Assembly: GCF_006088715.1 (NCBI RefSeq)
Contig: NZ_CP030771.1
Coordinates: 9,174,001-9,238,000 of the forward strand
Origin: Streptomyces sp. YIM 121038
GTDB lineage: Bacteria; Actinomycetota; Actinomycetes; Streptomycetales; Streptomycetaceae
Length of the DNA stretch: 64,000 bases
Direction: 5' to 3'
The translations under genes were made by a program, and so were the position numbers. Below, piece by piece: positions 1 through 9,744 of this stretch (its first letter is position 1; every line of letters begins with the position of its first letter). The notes below the pieces were generated by a model that saw nothing but the letters and a program-made list of their open reading frames with translations, searched no databases and was not told where the DNA came from.

Positions 1-278
1 CGCGGCAGATCGGGGCCGAAGTAGCGGTACTGGCCGGAGCCGAAGCGGTGCCGGGCCATGTCGACGGTCTTGCGGAACAGCTCCGTCTCGTCGTACAGGG
101 CGGCGATCGACCGGCACGCGTCGGGGTCCAGGAGCCGGGGCGTGAGGGCGCAGCCGTGGGCGTCGAGCTCGGCGGCGGCACCGGCCCAGTCCGCGGCGGC
201 GACCCGGGCGGCGGCCCCGGTGCCGGTGGCGGCGACCCGGGCGGCGGGCCCGGCGGTGGCGGGCGCGGTCCTGGTCAT
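1..278 (-). CDS. 2OG-Fe(II) oxygenase family protein (3' part outside window)
   Basis: Only the first 92 or so codons are in the window; the gene reads leftward out of it. After an Ala-rich leader the protein has a short region with motifs VDMARHRFG and YRYFGPDLP, which I associate with the 2OG-Fe(II) oxygenase family that actinomycetes keep beside Ada/Ogt repair genes. The Fe-binding HxD...H residues would lie beyond the edge and cannot be checked. Its ATG overlaps the TGA of the upstream methyltransferase gene by four bases (ATGA), so the two are probably translated together. The role in alkylation damage repair is inferred from the family and the pairing. Confidence 0.7.
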   Translation of the reverse strand, partial: MTRTAPATAGPAARVAATGTGAAARVAAADWAGAAAELDAHGCALTPRLLDPDACRSIAALYDETELFRKTVDMARHRFGSGQYRYFGPDLP

Positions 279-772
279 GCCGCCTCCAGGTCCAGGAGCC
301 GGCGCTTGCGGTCCAGGCCGCCCGCGTAGCCGGTCAGCGAGCCGTCCGCGCCGATCACGCGGTGGCAGGGGCGCACCACGAGCAGCGGGTTGCGGCCGAT
401 GGCGGTGCCCAGGGCGCGGACGGCGGCGCGCGACAGGCCGAGCCGCGCGGCGAGCGCCCCGTACGTGGTGGTGGTGCCGTACGGCACGGAGTCCAGGGCG
501 TCCCAGACCTTGCGCTGGAAGTCCGTGCCGGATCCGGTGGCGTACTCGATGTCGAACTGCGTCAGCGCGCCCGCGAAGTACGCGCGCAGCTGGTCGGTGA
601 TCGCGGCGAACGCCTCGTCGTCGCGGACCCAGCCGTCCAGGACGGACGCGGCGCCCTTCTGCCCCGGCACGGAGAGCGACGCGAGTGCCGTGCCGCCCTT
701 GGCGGTGGCCGAGGGCTCGCCGACGAGCAGCAGTTCGCCCAGCGGGCTGTCCAGGGTGGTGTAGACGGTCAT
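275..772 (-). CDS. ogt: methylated-DNA--[protein]-cysteine S-methyltransferase
   Basis: A 165-residue suicide repair protein that moves the alkyl group from O6-methylguanine (or O4-methylthymine) to its own cysteine. The active-site block RPCHRVIG is present, with Cys136 as acceptor. The upstream helix-turn-helix block (SVPYGTTTTYGALAARLG, residues 95-112) is the family's DNA-binding signature. Length fits single-domain Ogt; there is no Ada N-terminal regulatory domain. A GGAGAGGA ribosome site lies just before ATG 772. Four-base overlap with the downstream 2OG oxygenase gene indicates a repair operon. The usual Ile before the Pro-Cys is replaced by Arg, a minor variation. Confidence 0.95.
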   Translation of the reverse strand: MTVYTTLDSPLGELLLVGEPSATAKGGTALASLSVPGQKGAASVLDGWVRDDEAFAAITDQLRAYFAGALTQFDIEYATGSGTDFQRKVWDALDSVPYGTTTTYGALAARLGLSRAAVRALGTAIGRNPLLVVRPCHRVIGADGSLTGYAGGLDRKRRLLDLEAA

Positions 773-1121
773 CGCGCCGGTCCTCTCCGAGGGGTTCGAG
801 ATCGCCTCCGGCGGCCCGGAGGGGATCGGGGGAGTGTGTCCCTGTGATCAGTCTGCGTCGCGCGCGGGGGGCGTGGCTGGCGGTTTTCGGACACGGCGCT
901 GACGGGGTCCCCCGCACGTCGGAGGACCGGCGGCCGAGCGCGGCGGCGAGGACCCGCGCGGTGCGGGCCGCCGGGGGCGCCCGGGCGGTCCGTGGCGGCG
1001 GCGAGAAGTCATCGGTCACGCGTGCGCCCGGGGATAACCTGCCGCTCCGGCCGGTAGTGATCAAGTGGGGAAAGGTCCGAGGGGCAGCTCGTTCTAGCCT
1101 TGTGCCGACCGAAGGGTGGGG
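773..1121. other. 349-bp intergenic region
   Basis: This lies between two divergent genes. I see no convincing coding frame: short reading frames here are rich in Arg and Ala and lack ribosome sites. It should hold the promoters of both the repair pair and the gene at 1125. A GAAGGG ribosome site at 1111-1116 serves the rightward gene. Confidence 0.5.
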
Positions 1122-1124
1122 ATG

Positions 1125-1658
1125 ATGGACGTACCGAACGTCGTCGGGGACTGGCAGGAGTACCAGTCCGACGAACTGGCAGGGCTGCGCGTGCGGGTGC
1201 ACGGCCTCAAGCGGGCCACTCCCAAGCGCGGCCGGGACGATGACGCCAAGGGCCTGACCTACGTCGCCTTCGACGTCACCTTCGAGAACCGCGGTTCCGA
1301 GTTCGTCACCATCGATCTGCACGACCATCCGTGGCACTTCGACGTGCGCGTGGGCCGGGACGGCCACGGCGCGTTCGTCGACGAGTACGGCTCGGTGGTC
1401 ATCCGGGACTTCAATCTGTATCCGCAGCGCCGGGTCACGGCGACCCTCTACGCGGCGGCGCCCGTGACCAAGCTCAAGCAGGTGGACGTCCAGGTCAGCC
1501 CGCGCCTCGACGGCGAGCCGTCGTTCGGCTACGTGTGGGTCGGCGGCCTCGGGGTGCACGAGGCGTCCACGCGCGCGGGCGCCCGGGCGTCCACGGCCAA
1601 GGCGGGCGTGGCCAGCGAGGTGGAGCGGTTCCTCCAGGACAAGGCGCAGGGGGAGTGA
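1125..1658 (+). CDS. conserved hypothetical protein, DUF4352-like beta-sandwich
   Basis: About 177 residues, no signal peptide or membrane segment. The middle alternates beta-strand patterns (YVAFDVTFENRG, residues about 45-56, then DLHDHPWHFDVRV), similar in layout to the Ig-like DUF4352/telokin-type fold that follows a lipoprotein signal in many actinomycete proteins; here the domain is cytoplasmic by prediction. The C-terminal 35 residues are Ala-rich and probably helical. Two ATG codons in tandem (1122 and 1125) follow a GAAGGG site; 1125 has the better spacing. It stands alone with no operon partner. Function unknown. Confidence 0.7.
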   Translation: MDVPNVVGDWQEYQSDELAGLRVRVHGLKRATPKRGRDDDAKGLTYVAFDVTFENRGSEFVTIDLHDHPWHFDVRVGRDGHGAFVDEYGSVVIRDFNLYPQRRVTATLYAAAPVTKLKQVDVQVSPRLDGEPSFGYVWVGGLGVHEASTRAGARASTAKAGVASEVERFLQDKAQGE

Positions 1659-1741
1659 GGTCCGGCGGGGGCGGCCGCCGGGTGCGGGGCGGGCCCCCGC
1701 CCCGGCCCGTCCGGCCGGTGTGAGCTGCGTCCCGCCCGTTG

Positions 1742-1755
1742 TGCAACTAGTTGCA
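1742..1755. promoter_or_regulatory. perfect 14-bp palindrome upstream of fadH, probable PadR operator
   Basis: TGCAACTAGTTGCA is a perfect inverted repeat centred on CTAG, about 66 bp before the fadH start. CTAG is rare in Streptomyces, and a second PadR gene in this window also has a palindrome centred on CTAG (11673-11710). The PadR gene directly after fadH is the obvious candidate to bind it. The link is inference. Confidence 0.55.
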
Positions 1756-1787
1756 TAAGGGGTGGGGCTGGCCTACAACTGTCCTGA

Positions 1788-3851
<2,064 letters not shown>

Positions 3852-3860
3852 GCGGGGCGG

Positions 3861-3884
3861 GCGCGGCCGGACGCCCGGCCGCGC
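3861..3884. terminator. GC-rich hairpin after fadH
   Basis: GCGCGGCCGG and CCGGCCGCGC form a 10-bp stem with a 4-base loop just after the fadH stop. There is no U-tract, as is common in Streptomyces. It separates fadH from the PadR gene, which then needs its own promoter. Confidence 0.6.
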
Positions 3885-3892
3885 CGCCTCCC

Positions 3893-3898
3893 TAGGAT
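3893..3898 (+). promoter_or_regulatory. candidate -10 element for leaderless padR transcript
   Basis: TAGGAT lies six bases before the ATG at 3905, the spacing seen in leaderless Streptomyces messages. No ribosome site is visible before that ATG, which supports the idea. No clear -35 box was found. Confidence 0.4.
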
Positions 3899-3904
3899 GC
3901 CCGC

Positions 3905-4495
3905 ATGTCACTGCCGCACGCGATCCTCACCGCCTTGCTGGAGAAGCCGTCGTCGGGCCTGGAGCTGACCCGGCGCTTCGACCGGTCCATCGGCTACTTC
4001 TGGTCCGCCACGCACCAGCAGATCTACCGCGACCTCGGCAGGCTGGAGCGGGACGGGCTGATCCGCGCGCTGCCCGCCGCGACGGCGACCCGTGGCCAGA
4101 AGAAGCAGTACGAGGTGCTGCCCGAGGGCCGCGCCGAGCTGTCCCGCTGGACCGCGGCGGGCCAGGACCCCAAGCCGATGCGCGACGCGCTGCTCCTGCG
4201 GCTGCGGGCGGCGGCCGTCGTCGGCACGGCGGGCATCGAGGAGGACCTGCGCCGCCATCTCACCCTCCACGGCCGCCAGTTGGCGGAGTACGAGGAGATC
4301 GAGCGCCGCGACTTCCCGCCCGGCAGCGACGCGGTCGAGGACCGGCTGCGGCACCTGGTGCTGCGGGCCGGTATCGACCTGGAGACGTTCTGGACGCAGT
4401 GGCTGGCCCGGGCGCTCGACGAACTGGCGGAGCCCCGGCCCGACGGCCGCTCAACCCGCGCGGACGAGGACCACGACCGCGCGGGCGAGGCCTGA
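3905..4495 (+). CDS. PadR family transcriptional regulator
   Basis: 196 residues. An N-terminal winged helix (residues about 1-85: SLPHAILTALLEKPSSGLEL, then YRDLGRLERDGL as recognition and wing region) is followed by the long helical Vir_C-like dimerisation domain of PadR-s2 proteins. It sits directly behind fadH and probably represses it and itself through the CTAG-centred palindrome at 1742-1755. The ligand is unknown; an acyl-CoA or fatty-acid signal would fit the neighbour but is a guess. The last 25 residues are charged and probably disordered. Confidence 0.88.
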   Translation: MSLPHAILTALLEKPSSGLELTRRFDRSIGYFWSATHQQIYRDLGRLERDGLIRALPAATATRGQKKQYEVLPEGRAELSRWTAAGQDPKPMRDALLLRLRAAAVVGTAGIEEDLRRHLTLHGRQLAEYEEIERRDFPPGSDAVEDRLRHLVLRAGIDLETFWTQWLARALDELAEPRPDGRSTRADEDHDRAGEA

Positions 4496-4506
4496 CGCGG
4501 CGTACG

Positions 4507-5643
4507 TCAAGGCCCGGTGAGGGTCGCCGCCGTCGGGTCCCAGTCCTCGGGCAGCGGCGCCGGGGGCACGACCTGGGTGGGGAGCGCGGTGAACGCCGAC
4601 CGCTCGGCGGACTCGGTGATCGCCGTCATGGTCTGGAGGACGTGCAGGGCCAGGGCGCCCGACGCGCGGTGCGTGCTCCGGGTGTCGGGCGTGATCCGTC
4701 CCGCCCCGGCGCGGATCGCGCGCGCCAGGTCCAGGACGCCGAGGCCGCGGCCGTCCGTACGGCCGTGGACGGGCAGCTCGCGCCAGTCGTCGGAGCCGTT
4801 CGGCCGCAGCCGCAGCGGGCCGCGGAAGGTGTTCGGGTCCGGCACGGCGAGGGTGCCCTCGGTACCGGTGACCTCGAAGCGGACGCGCGGCAGGGCGCTG
4901 TCGAAGCTGAACGTCGCGTTGGCGCTCGCTCCCGAGGAGAACGCGAGCAGCGCGCTCACGTGCGTCGGCACGTCGACCGGGAACGACTGCCCGGCCCTGG
5001 CGCCCGAGCCCACCGTGCGCCGCGCGCGGGCCCGCGCCGCCGTCGCCGCGACCCGCGACACGGAGCCGAACAGCGCCACCAGGGCCGTCAGATAGTACGG
5101 GCCGACGTCGAACAGGGGCCCCGCGCCCGGCTGGTAGAAGAACGCCGGGTCCGGGTGCCAGGACTCCGGGCCCAGGCTCTGCACCGCCGTCGTCGCCGCC
5201 ACGGGCGTGCCGATGTGGCCCGCCCGGACGGCGCGGAGGGCCGACTGCAGGCCCGCGCCGAGGAACGTGTCCGGGGCGCCGCCGAGCAGCAGCCCGCGCT
5301 CGGACGCGTCGGCGATGAGTTTCTCCGCCTCCCCGGGCGTCGGCGTCAGGGGCTTCTCGCCGTACACGTGCTTGCCCGCGCGCAGCGCCGCGGCCGCGAC
5401 CTGCGCGTGCGCCGCGGGCACCGTCAGGTTCACCACCAGCTCGACGTCCGGCTCCGCGAGGACGGTGGGCACGTCGCCGTGCACCGGTATGCCGTGGGCG
5501 CGGGCCGCGGTGGCCGCCCGCTCCCGGTCGAGGTCCGCGACGCCGAGGAGCCGCACGTCGGGGAAGCGGCCGAGGGTCCGCAGGTACTCCACGCTGATGA
5601 CGCCCGCGCCGACGACCGCGACGCCGACCGGGCCCGCGCTCAC
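4507..5643 (-). CDS. Gfo/Idh/MocA family oxidoreductase
   Basis: 378 residues. The N-terminal Rossmann fold begins with VAVVGAGVISVEY and continues to the family motif GEKPL, where Lys is the usual catalytic residue; the C-terminal part is the alpha/beta substrate domain (VGPYYLTALVALFG). Such enzymes oxidise or isomerise sugars and cyclitols with NAD(P). The GTG start at 5643 overlaps the stop of the upstream isomerase gene by four bases (GTGA), so they are coupled. Together they suggest catabolism or modification of a sugar or inositol-like compound; the substrate cannot be read from sequence. Confidence 0.9.
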   Translation of the reverse strand: MSAGPVGVAVVGAGVISVEYLRTLGRFPDVRLLGVADLDRERAATAARAHGIPVHGDVPTVLAEPDVELVVNLTVPAAHAQVAAAALRAGKHVYGEKPLTPTPGEAEKLIADASERGLLLGGAPDTFLGAGLQSALRAVRAGHIGTPVAATTAVQSLGPESWHPDPAFFYQPGAGPLFDVGPYYLTALVALFGSVSRVAATAARARARRTVGSGARAGQSFPVDVPTHVSALLAFSSGASANATFSFDSALPRVRFEVTGTEGTLAVPDPNTFRGPLRLRPNGSDDWRELPVHGRTDGRGLGVLDLARAIRAGAGRITPDTRSTHRASGALALHVLQTMTAITESAERSAFTALPTQVVPPAPLPEDWDPTAATLTGP

Positions 5644-6383
5644 GCCGCCTCCAGGGCGCTGACGTAGACGCGGCTCGCGGCCAGCTCGCCGAGCAGGTCG
5701 CCCGCGCACGCGTCGAACTCGACCACCCGCCAGGCGTCCGGGGCTGCCGCGAGGACCTCGGGCACCGGCATGGTGCCGCCGCCGACGGCGACGTTCGGGT
5801 CGTCCTTGGTGCCGGGGCCGTCCTTGAGGTGCAGGGCCTCCACGCGGTCGCCGAGGCGGCCGAGGAGCGCGGGCACGTCCGCGCCGCCGACCGCCGCCCA
5901 ATAGGTGTCGACCTCCAGGAACACGTCCGGGTCGAGCAGCCCGGCGAGCACGTCGAGGGCGTGCGCGCCGTCGAGCCGCGGCTCCACCTCCCACCAGTGG
6001 TTGTGGTAGCCGAGCCGCAGCCCGTGCCGGGCGGCCCGGCGGGCGAGGGAGTTGAGGCGGTCCGCGACGCGGGCGAGCCCGTCGCGCGTCGTGAAGTCCT
6101 CGTGCGGGAAGCCCGCGGGGACGACGGCGAGGCCGGTGCCGAGCGCGGCGACGGCGTCGAAGACGGGGCCCGGGTCCCCGGCCAGGGCGTGGCCGACGTG
6201 CGCGCCCGAGACGGCGAGGCCGAGACCTGCGGCGATCCGGGCGAGCCCCGGCGCGTCGTCGGTCACGTCGAAGGCCTCCACCGCGCCGTACCCCATCGCC
6301 GCGAGGCGCTCCAGCGTCCCCGCCCGGTCGGCGGCGAGCTCGTCGCGCACGGAGTACAGCTGGACGCTGAGCGGTCGTGGCAT
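5640..6383 (-). CDS. sugar phosphate isomerase/epimerase (xylose isomerase-like TIM barrel)
   Basis: 247 residues with the AP-endonuclease-2/xylose isomerase barrel: SVQLYSVRDEL at the first strand, YHNHWWE, then the metal-site strands FLEVDTYW and LHLKDG and a late EFDAC. The Glu, Asp and His in these blocks would hold a divalent metal. Start is ATG 6383 behind GGAGGG. It is the first gene of a two-gene operon with the Gfo/Idh/MocA enzyme, a pairing common in Streptomyces sugar and inositol catabolism. Substrate unknown. Confidence 0.88.
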   Translation of the reverse strand: MPRPLSVQLYSVRDELAADRAGTLERLAAMGYGAVEAFDVTDDAPGLARIAAGLGLAVSGAHVGHALAGDPGPVFDAVAALGTGLAVVPAGFPHEDFTTRDGLARVADRLNSLARRAARHGLRLGYHNHWWEVEPRLDGAHALDVLAGLLDPDVFLEVDTYWAAVGGADVPALLGRLGDRVEALHLKDGPGTKDDPNVAVGGGTMPVPEVLAAAPDAWRVVEFDACAGDLLGELAASRVYVSALEAA

Positions 6384-6474
6384 GGCGGCCCTCCCAGTCG
6401 GCTGGGAGGACGGTAAGGCGCGCGGGCCGCGTGAACAAGAGCACCGGGGGGACGAGGACGACTGGTCCACCACG

Positions 6475-6508
6475 ACGGCAGGCCGGGCCCTCGGGCCCGG
6501 CCTGCCGT
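6475..6508. terminator. strong hairpin between the surface protein and the isomerase operon
   Basis: ACGGCAGGCCGGGCCC pairs perfectly with its complement (16-bp stem, 2-base loop at 6491-6492). It lies downstream of the leftward gene at 6555-7058 and before the isomerase start, so it probably ends transcription of that gene. Confidence 0.75.
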
Positions 6509-6554
6509 GGTTCGGGGAGCCGGACCGGCTGCCCGGCTCCAGGGGAAGGGGGGT

Positions 6555-7058
6555 TCAGAAGCGGCCGCGGACCGTACGGCGGCGCAGGTACCACGCGCCG
6601 CCGCCCAGGGCCGAGACGACCAGGGCGCCGCCCGCGGCGAGCGTGACCGTGCCGTAGTCCTCGACCGCGCCGCCGAAGCCGCCGCGTACCCCGCGTGCGG
6701 GGGCCGTCGTCGACGACGCCGTCGGCGCGCCCGAGACCGTGACGGTCTGCGAGCCCGCCGTCGAACCGTCCTGACAGATCACCACGACCGTATGGGTGCC
6801 GGCCGTGACGTTCTGCCAGGAGGCGCTGCCGCCCGCCAGGGTCACCTGGCGGCCCTGGGCGAAGTTGGCCGTGCCGTTGCTGAGCAGCGCGGCCTTGCCC
6901 CCGCTGGGACAGGCGGCCGTGGTGGCCTGCACGGTGGTGCCGTTGACGGTCACGGTGATCCCCGGTGCCGCGAGCGCCGCGGGGGCGCTCAGGGTCAGGG
7001 GAAGCGCGGCGGCGGCGACGGTCAGGCCGGAGCGAAGGGATATCCGGTGAATACGCAT
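6555..7058 (-). CDS. membrane-anchored secreted protein, Ig-like
   Basis: 167 residues. A signal peptide (MRIHRISLRSGLTVAAAALP, cleavage near ALAAPG) is followed by a beta-rich domain with two cysteines (TTAACPSG and VVICQDG) that may form a disulfide. A Ser/Thr/Ala stretch then leads to a C-terminal membrane helix (residues about 137-157) and an Arg-rich tail (LRRRTVRGRF). This is the layout of a cell-surface protein held in the membrane with its domain outside. No LPXTG motif is present. Start ATG 7058 follows GGAGGG. Function unknown. Confidence 0.75.
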   Translation of the reverse strand: MRIHRISLRSGLTVAAAALPLTLSAPAALAAPGITVTVNGTTVQATTAACPSGGKAALLSNGTANFAQGRQVTLAGGSASWQNVTAGTHTVVVICQDGSTAGSQTVTVSGAPTASSTTAPARGVRGGFGGAVEDYGTVTLAAGGALVVSALGGGAWYLRRRTVRGRF

Positions 7059-7227
7059 GAGTCTGCCCTCCGGCGGCACGGGAGGCGGTACGTTCCGTGC
7101 GCCGCCGGAATGGGGGAAGCGCCCGTGCTGCCTGACGACGAGCCAACGTGCCGTCGGGCCGCGGCGCATGCGGACTGCCTCCGGGCAGGTGACGGGATCC
7201 TTCGTCCGGCCGACGGCTGACCGGTCG

Positions 7228-8193
7228 TCACCAGGACGGGGCCGCCTGTAGCAACCGGTCGCGCACGAGCAGGACGTGCGGGTTGCGCGGCGTGCCCGGG
7301 CGCTGCGCGAGGTAGCCGGTGTTGATCGGCGGGTCCTCCGGAAGGAGCAGCGGCACCAGCGCGCCCGCGGCCAGCTCCGCCAGACACAGATAGCGCGGCA
7401 GGACCGAGATCCCCGCCCCGGCCGCGACCGCCGAGCGGACCCCGCGCAGATCCGGCACCGTCAGGGCGGGCCGCGCGGTCAGGCGCTCGCCGAAGACGTG
7501 CCACCAGTAGCGGCGGGCGATCGGCAGGTCGTCGGCGTACGCGACGAGCGGCACCCCGCGCAGCGCGGCGGCGCCGTCGGCGGCGATCCGCTCCGGGCCG
7601 ATCCGCCGCGCCCACGCGGGCGAGGCGACGAGCACGAACTCCTCGTCGGCGAGCGGCACCGCGCTGAGCGTGCGGCCGCGCAGCCGCATCGTGGAGATCA
7701 CCAGGTCGAAGCGGCCGCCGCGCAGTCCGTCGAGGAGCTCGTCGGTCAGGCCCATGGTGACCCGCAGGCGCACCCCCTGGTCGGTGAGCGGGGCGAGCGC
7801 GGGCAGGACCCGGGCGCACACCAGCTCGGCGGGGCCCGCCAGGTGCACCGGGTCCGGCGGCCGCTCGGTGGCCAGCGGGCCGCGGTCGGCCACCGCGGCC
7901 AGGGCGTCCAGGGGCCCCGCCACCTGGATGGCCAGCTCGTCGGCGACCGACGTGGGGACGGCCCCGCGCGGCCGCCGTTCGAACAGCTCCCGCCCCAACT
8001 GCTGTTCCAGGGAGCGTACTTGCGTCGTCACCGTCGGCTGGGACAGGCCGAGCAGCCGCGCGGCCGCGGTGAACGAACCGGAGCGGTGCACCGCGAGGAA
8101 GGTGCGCAGCAGCGACAGGTCGAGCGGCGCGCGGGGCGGCTGCGGGGCACTCGGCCCCTCGCCTCCTGTGCCATCGGAATTCCTATGGACCAT
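7228..8193 (-). CDS. LysR family transcriptional regulator
   Basis: 321 residues. The winged helix (residues about 25-85: LLRTFLAVHRSGSFTAAARL, LSQPTVTTQVRSLEQQLG) is classical LysR, followed by the two-lobed effector domain (VRLRVTMGLTDELL; AAGAGISVLPRYL). It is transcribed away from the DJ-1/TetR/ALDH operon and probably controls it from the shared 172-bp region. TAGGAT, read on the minus strand, sits about 11 bases before the ATG, so the leader is very short. Effector unknown. Confidence 0.9.
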   Translation of the reverse strand: MVHRNSDGTGGEGPSAPQPPRAPLDLSLLRTFLAVHRSGSFTAAARLLGLSQPTVTTQVRSLEQQLGRELFERRPRGAVPTSVADELAIQVAGPLDALAAVADRGPLATERPPDPVHLAGPAELVCARVLPALAPLTDQGVRLRVTMGLTDELLDGLRGGRFDLVISTMRLRGRTLSAVPLADEEFVLVASPAWARRIGPERIAADGAAALRGVPLVAYADDLPIARRYWWHVFGERLTARPALTVPDLRGVRSAVAAGAGISVLPRYLCLAELAAGALVPLLLPEDPPINTGYLAQRPGTPRNPHVLLVRDRLLQAAPSW

Positions 8194-8278
8194 GCCGGAG
8201 ATCCTATTGGCCCTCTATGGGAGGCGGGTCTACCGTCGAGGACGAGACATACTGACACTTCGCGTACGAAACGTCAGT

Positions 8279-8355
8279 CCGTGCGGCAGCGGAATCGTGC
8301 GGGGCAGATCCGTGCGGCAGCGGATCCGTGCGGCGCAGATCCGCGCGGCAGCAGA
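8279..8355 (+). repeat. tandem 31-bp repeat in the leader of the DJ-1 operon
   Basis: Two 31-bp units (8279-8309 and 8310-8340) match at 28 positions and are followed by a 15-bp partial third copy. Each unit is itself built of two GTGCGG...CAG(C)GAT blocks. The array lies between the LysR start and the DJ-1 start, ending right before the GAGGAGA ribosome site. Confidence 0.7.
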
Positions 8356-8365
8356 GGAGACAGGC

Positions 8366-9061
8366 ATGGCGAAGATCCTGATGGTGGTGACCGGCTCCGC
8401 CGTATGGACGCTGGCGGACGGCACCGCGCACCCGAGCGGCTACTGGGCCGAGGAGGTCTCGGCCCCCTGGCAGGCCTTCACCGCGGCGGGGCACGAGGTG
8501 GTGGTCGCCACGCCCGGCGGCGTCGTACCGACCATGGACCCCGCGAGTCTCGCGCCCGAGCTGAACGGCGGCCAGGAGAACGCCGACGCGATCGCCGCCG
8601 ACCTGGCGCGCGTCACCGCCCTGCGACAGCCCGTCGCCGTGGAGGACGTGCGGCTCGACGAGTACGCCGCCGTCTTCTACCCGGGCGGCCACGGCCCGAT
8701 GGAGGACCTCGCGGTGCACGCCGCCTCCGGCGCCCTGCTGGGCGACGCCCTCGCCTCCGGCAAGCCGCTCGGCATCGTCTGCCACGGCCCGGCGGCGCTG
8801 CTCGCCACCGCCGACGGGCAGGGCGGATCGCCCTTCGCGGGCTACCGCGTCACGGCCTTCACCAACGCCGAGGAGGTCCAGTCCGGCTTCGCGGACCGTG
8901 CGCCGTGGCTGCTCCAGGACCGGCTGGTGGCGCTCGGCGTCGACTTCCAGGAGGGGCGGCCGTGGGCTCCGTACGTGGTGGCCGACCGCAATCTGTACAC
9001 CGGCCAGAACCCGGCGTCGGCCGCGCCGCTGGCCGCCGAGATCGTCAAGGCGCTGGGCTGA
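8366..9061 (+). CDS. DJ-1/PfpI family protein (type 1 glutamine amidotransferase-like)
   Basis: 231 residues of the DJ-1/Hsp31 fold. The nucleophile elbow is GIVCHGPAAL with Cys139 and His140; the conserved acidic residue near the N-terminus is Glu29 or Glu30 (YWAEEVSAPW). Hsp31-type members act as cofactor-free glyoxalases or as protein/nucleotide deglycases against methylglyoxal. GAGGAGA precedes ATG 8366. It leads an operon with a TetR regulator (two bases later) and an aldehyde dehydrogenase, which supports a role in handling reactive aldehydes; exact activity is not provable from sequence. Confidence 0.88.
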   Translation: MAKILMVVTGSAVWTLADGTAHPSGYWAEEVSAPWQAFTAAGHEVVVATPGGVVPTMDPASLAPELNGGQENADAIAADLARVTALRQPVAVEDVRLDEYAAVFYPGGHGPMEDLAVHAASGALLGDALASGKPLGIVCHGPAALLATADGQGGSPFAGYRVTAFTNAEEVQSGFADRAPWLLQDRLVALGVDFQEGRPWAPYVVADRNLYTGQNPASAAPLAAEIVKALG

Positions 9062-9063
9062 CC

Positions 9064-9744
9064 GTGGCCGCCGACCGGCTCTCCGAGGCCCTCGACGCGA
9101 CGTACGCGTGCCTGAGCAGGTACGGCGTGCGGCGGACCACGGTGGACGACATCGCCCGCGAGATGGGGGTGTCGCGGTCGGCGGTCTATCAGTACGTGCG
9201 CGGCAAGGACGACGCGGTCCGCAAGCTCGCCATGCGCCTGCACGACCGGGCGCTCGCACGGGCCGAGGCCGCCGCCGTCGCCCCGGTCCCGCCCGCCGAG
9301 CGCGTCCACGGCATCCTCGCGGCGAAGCTGGACCTGGTCCTCGACCTCACCGGCCGCTCCCCGCACGCCGTGGAACTCCTCGACCCGGGCGCCCGCCTCT
9401 CCGGCGACATCTGCGACGCGTTCACGGCCCGGCTACGGGCGCTCCTGACGGAACAGTTCACGGCGGCAGGCCGTGACGCGGCGGTGCACGGTCAAGTCCG
9501 TGGCGCGGTGGCACACGGTCAAGCGGTCGCCGGCCCCGGCCCCGTCCGGGCCAGCCCGGGGGAGCCCGCCGCCCTCGCCCCCACGCCCGCGCAGTGCGCC
9601 GACATCTGCCTCGCCCTCGTCGTCGGCCTCGAAACCGCGCCCGACGCGGCCCGCCTGTTGCGGCCCGCGACGGACGCCCTGCTCACGGGGCTGCTGCCCC
9701 ACCGCACCGCACCGCTCCGACCCCTCCAGAGGACCACCTCATGA
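9064..9744 (+). CDS. TetR/AcrR family transcriptional regulator
   Basis: 226 residues, GTG start two bases after the DJ-1 stop. The N-terminal HTH (TTVDDIAREMGVSRSAVYQY, residues about 26-45) is typical of TetR. The ligand domain has an unusual Ala/Gly/Pro/Val-rich segment near residues 138-165, likely a loop. Its stop overlaps the aldehyde dehydrogenase ATG by four bases (ATGA). Being inside the operon it probably controls its own genes, together with or against the divergent LysR. Confidence 0.88.
   Translation: MAADRLSEALDATYACLSRYGVRRTTVDDIAREMGVSRSAVYQYVRGKDDAVRKLAMRLHDRALARAEAAAVAPVPPAERVHGILAAKLDLVLDLTGRSPHAVELLDPGARLSGDICDAFTARLRALLTEQFTAAGRDAAVHGQVRGAVAHGQAVAGPGPVRASPGEPAALAPTPAQCADICLALVVGLETAPDAARLLRPATDALLTGLLPHRTAPLRPLQRTTS

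Noticed and set aside
4507..7146. One 879-codon minus frame covering isomerase, oxidoreductase and surface protein genes
   Set aside because: Only its end is real (the Gfo/Idh/MocA gene). Its upstream part is out of frame with the other two genes, which have clear ribosome sites and motifs.
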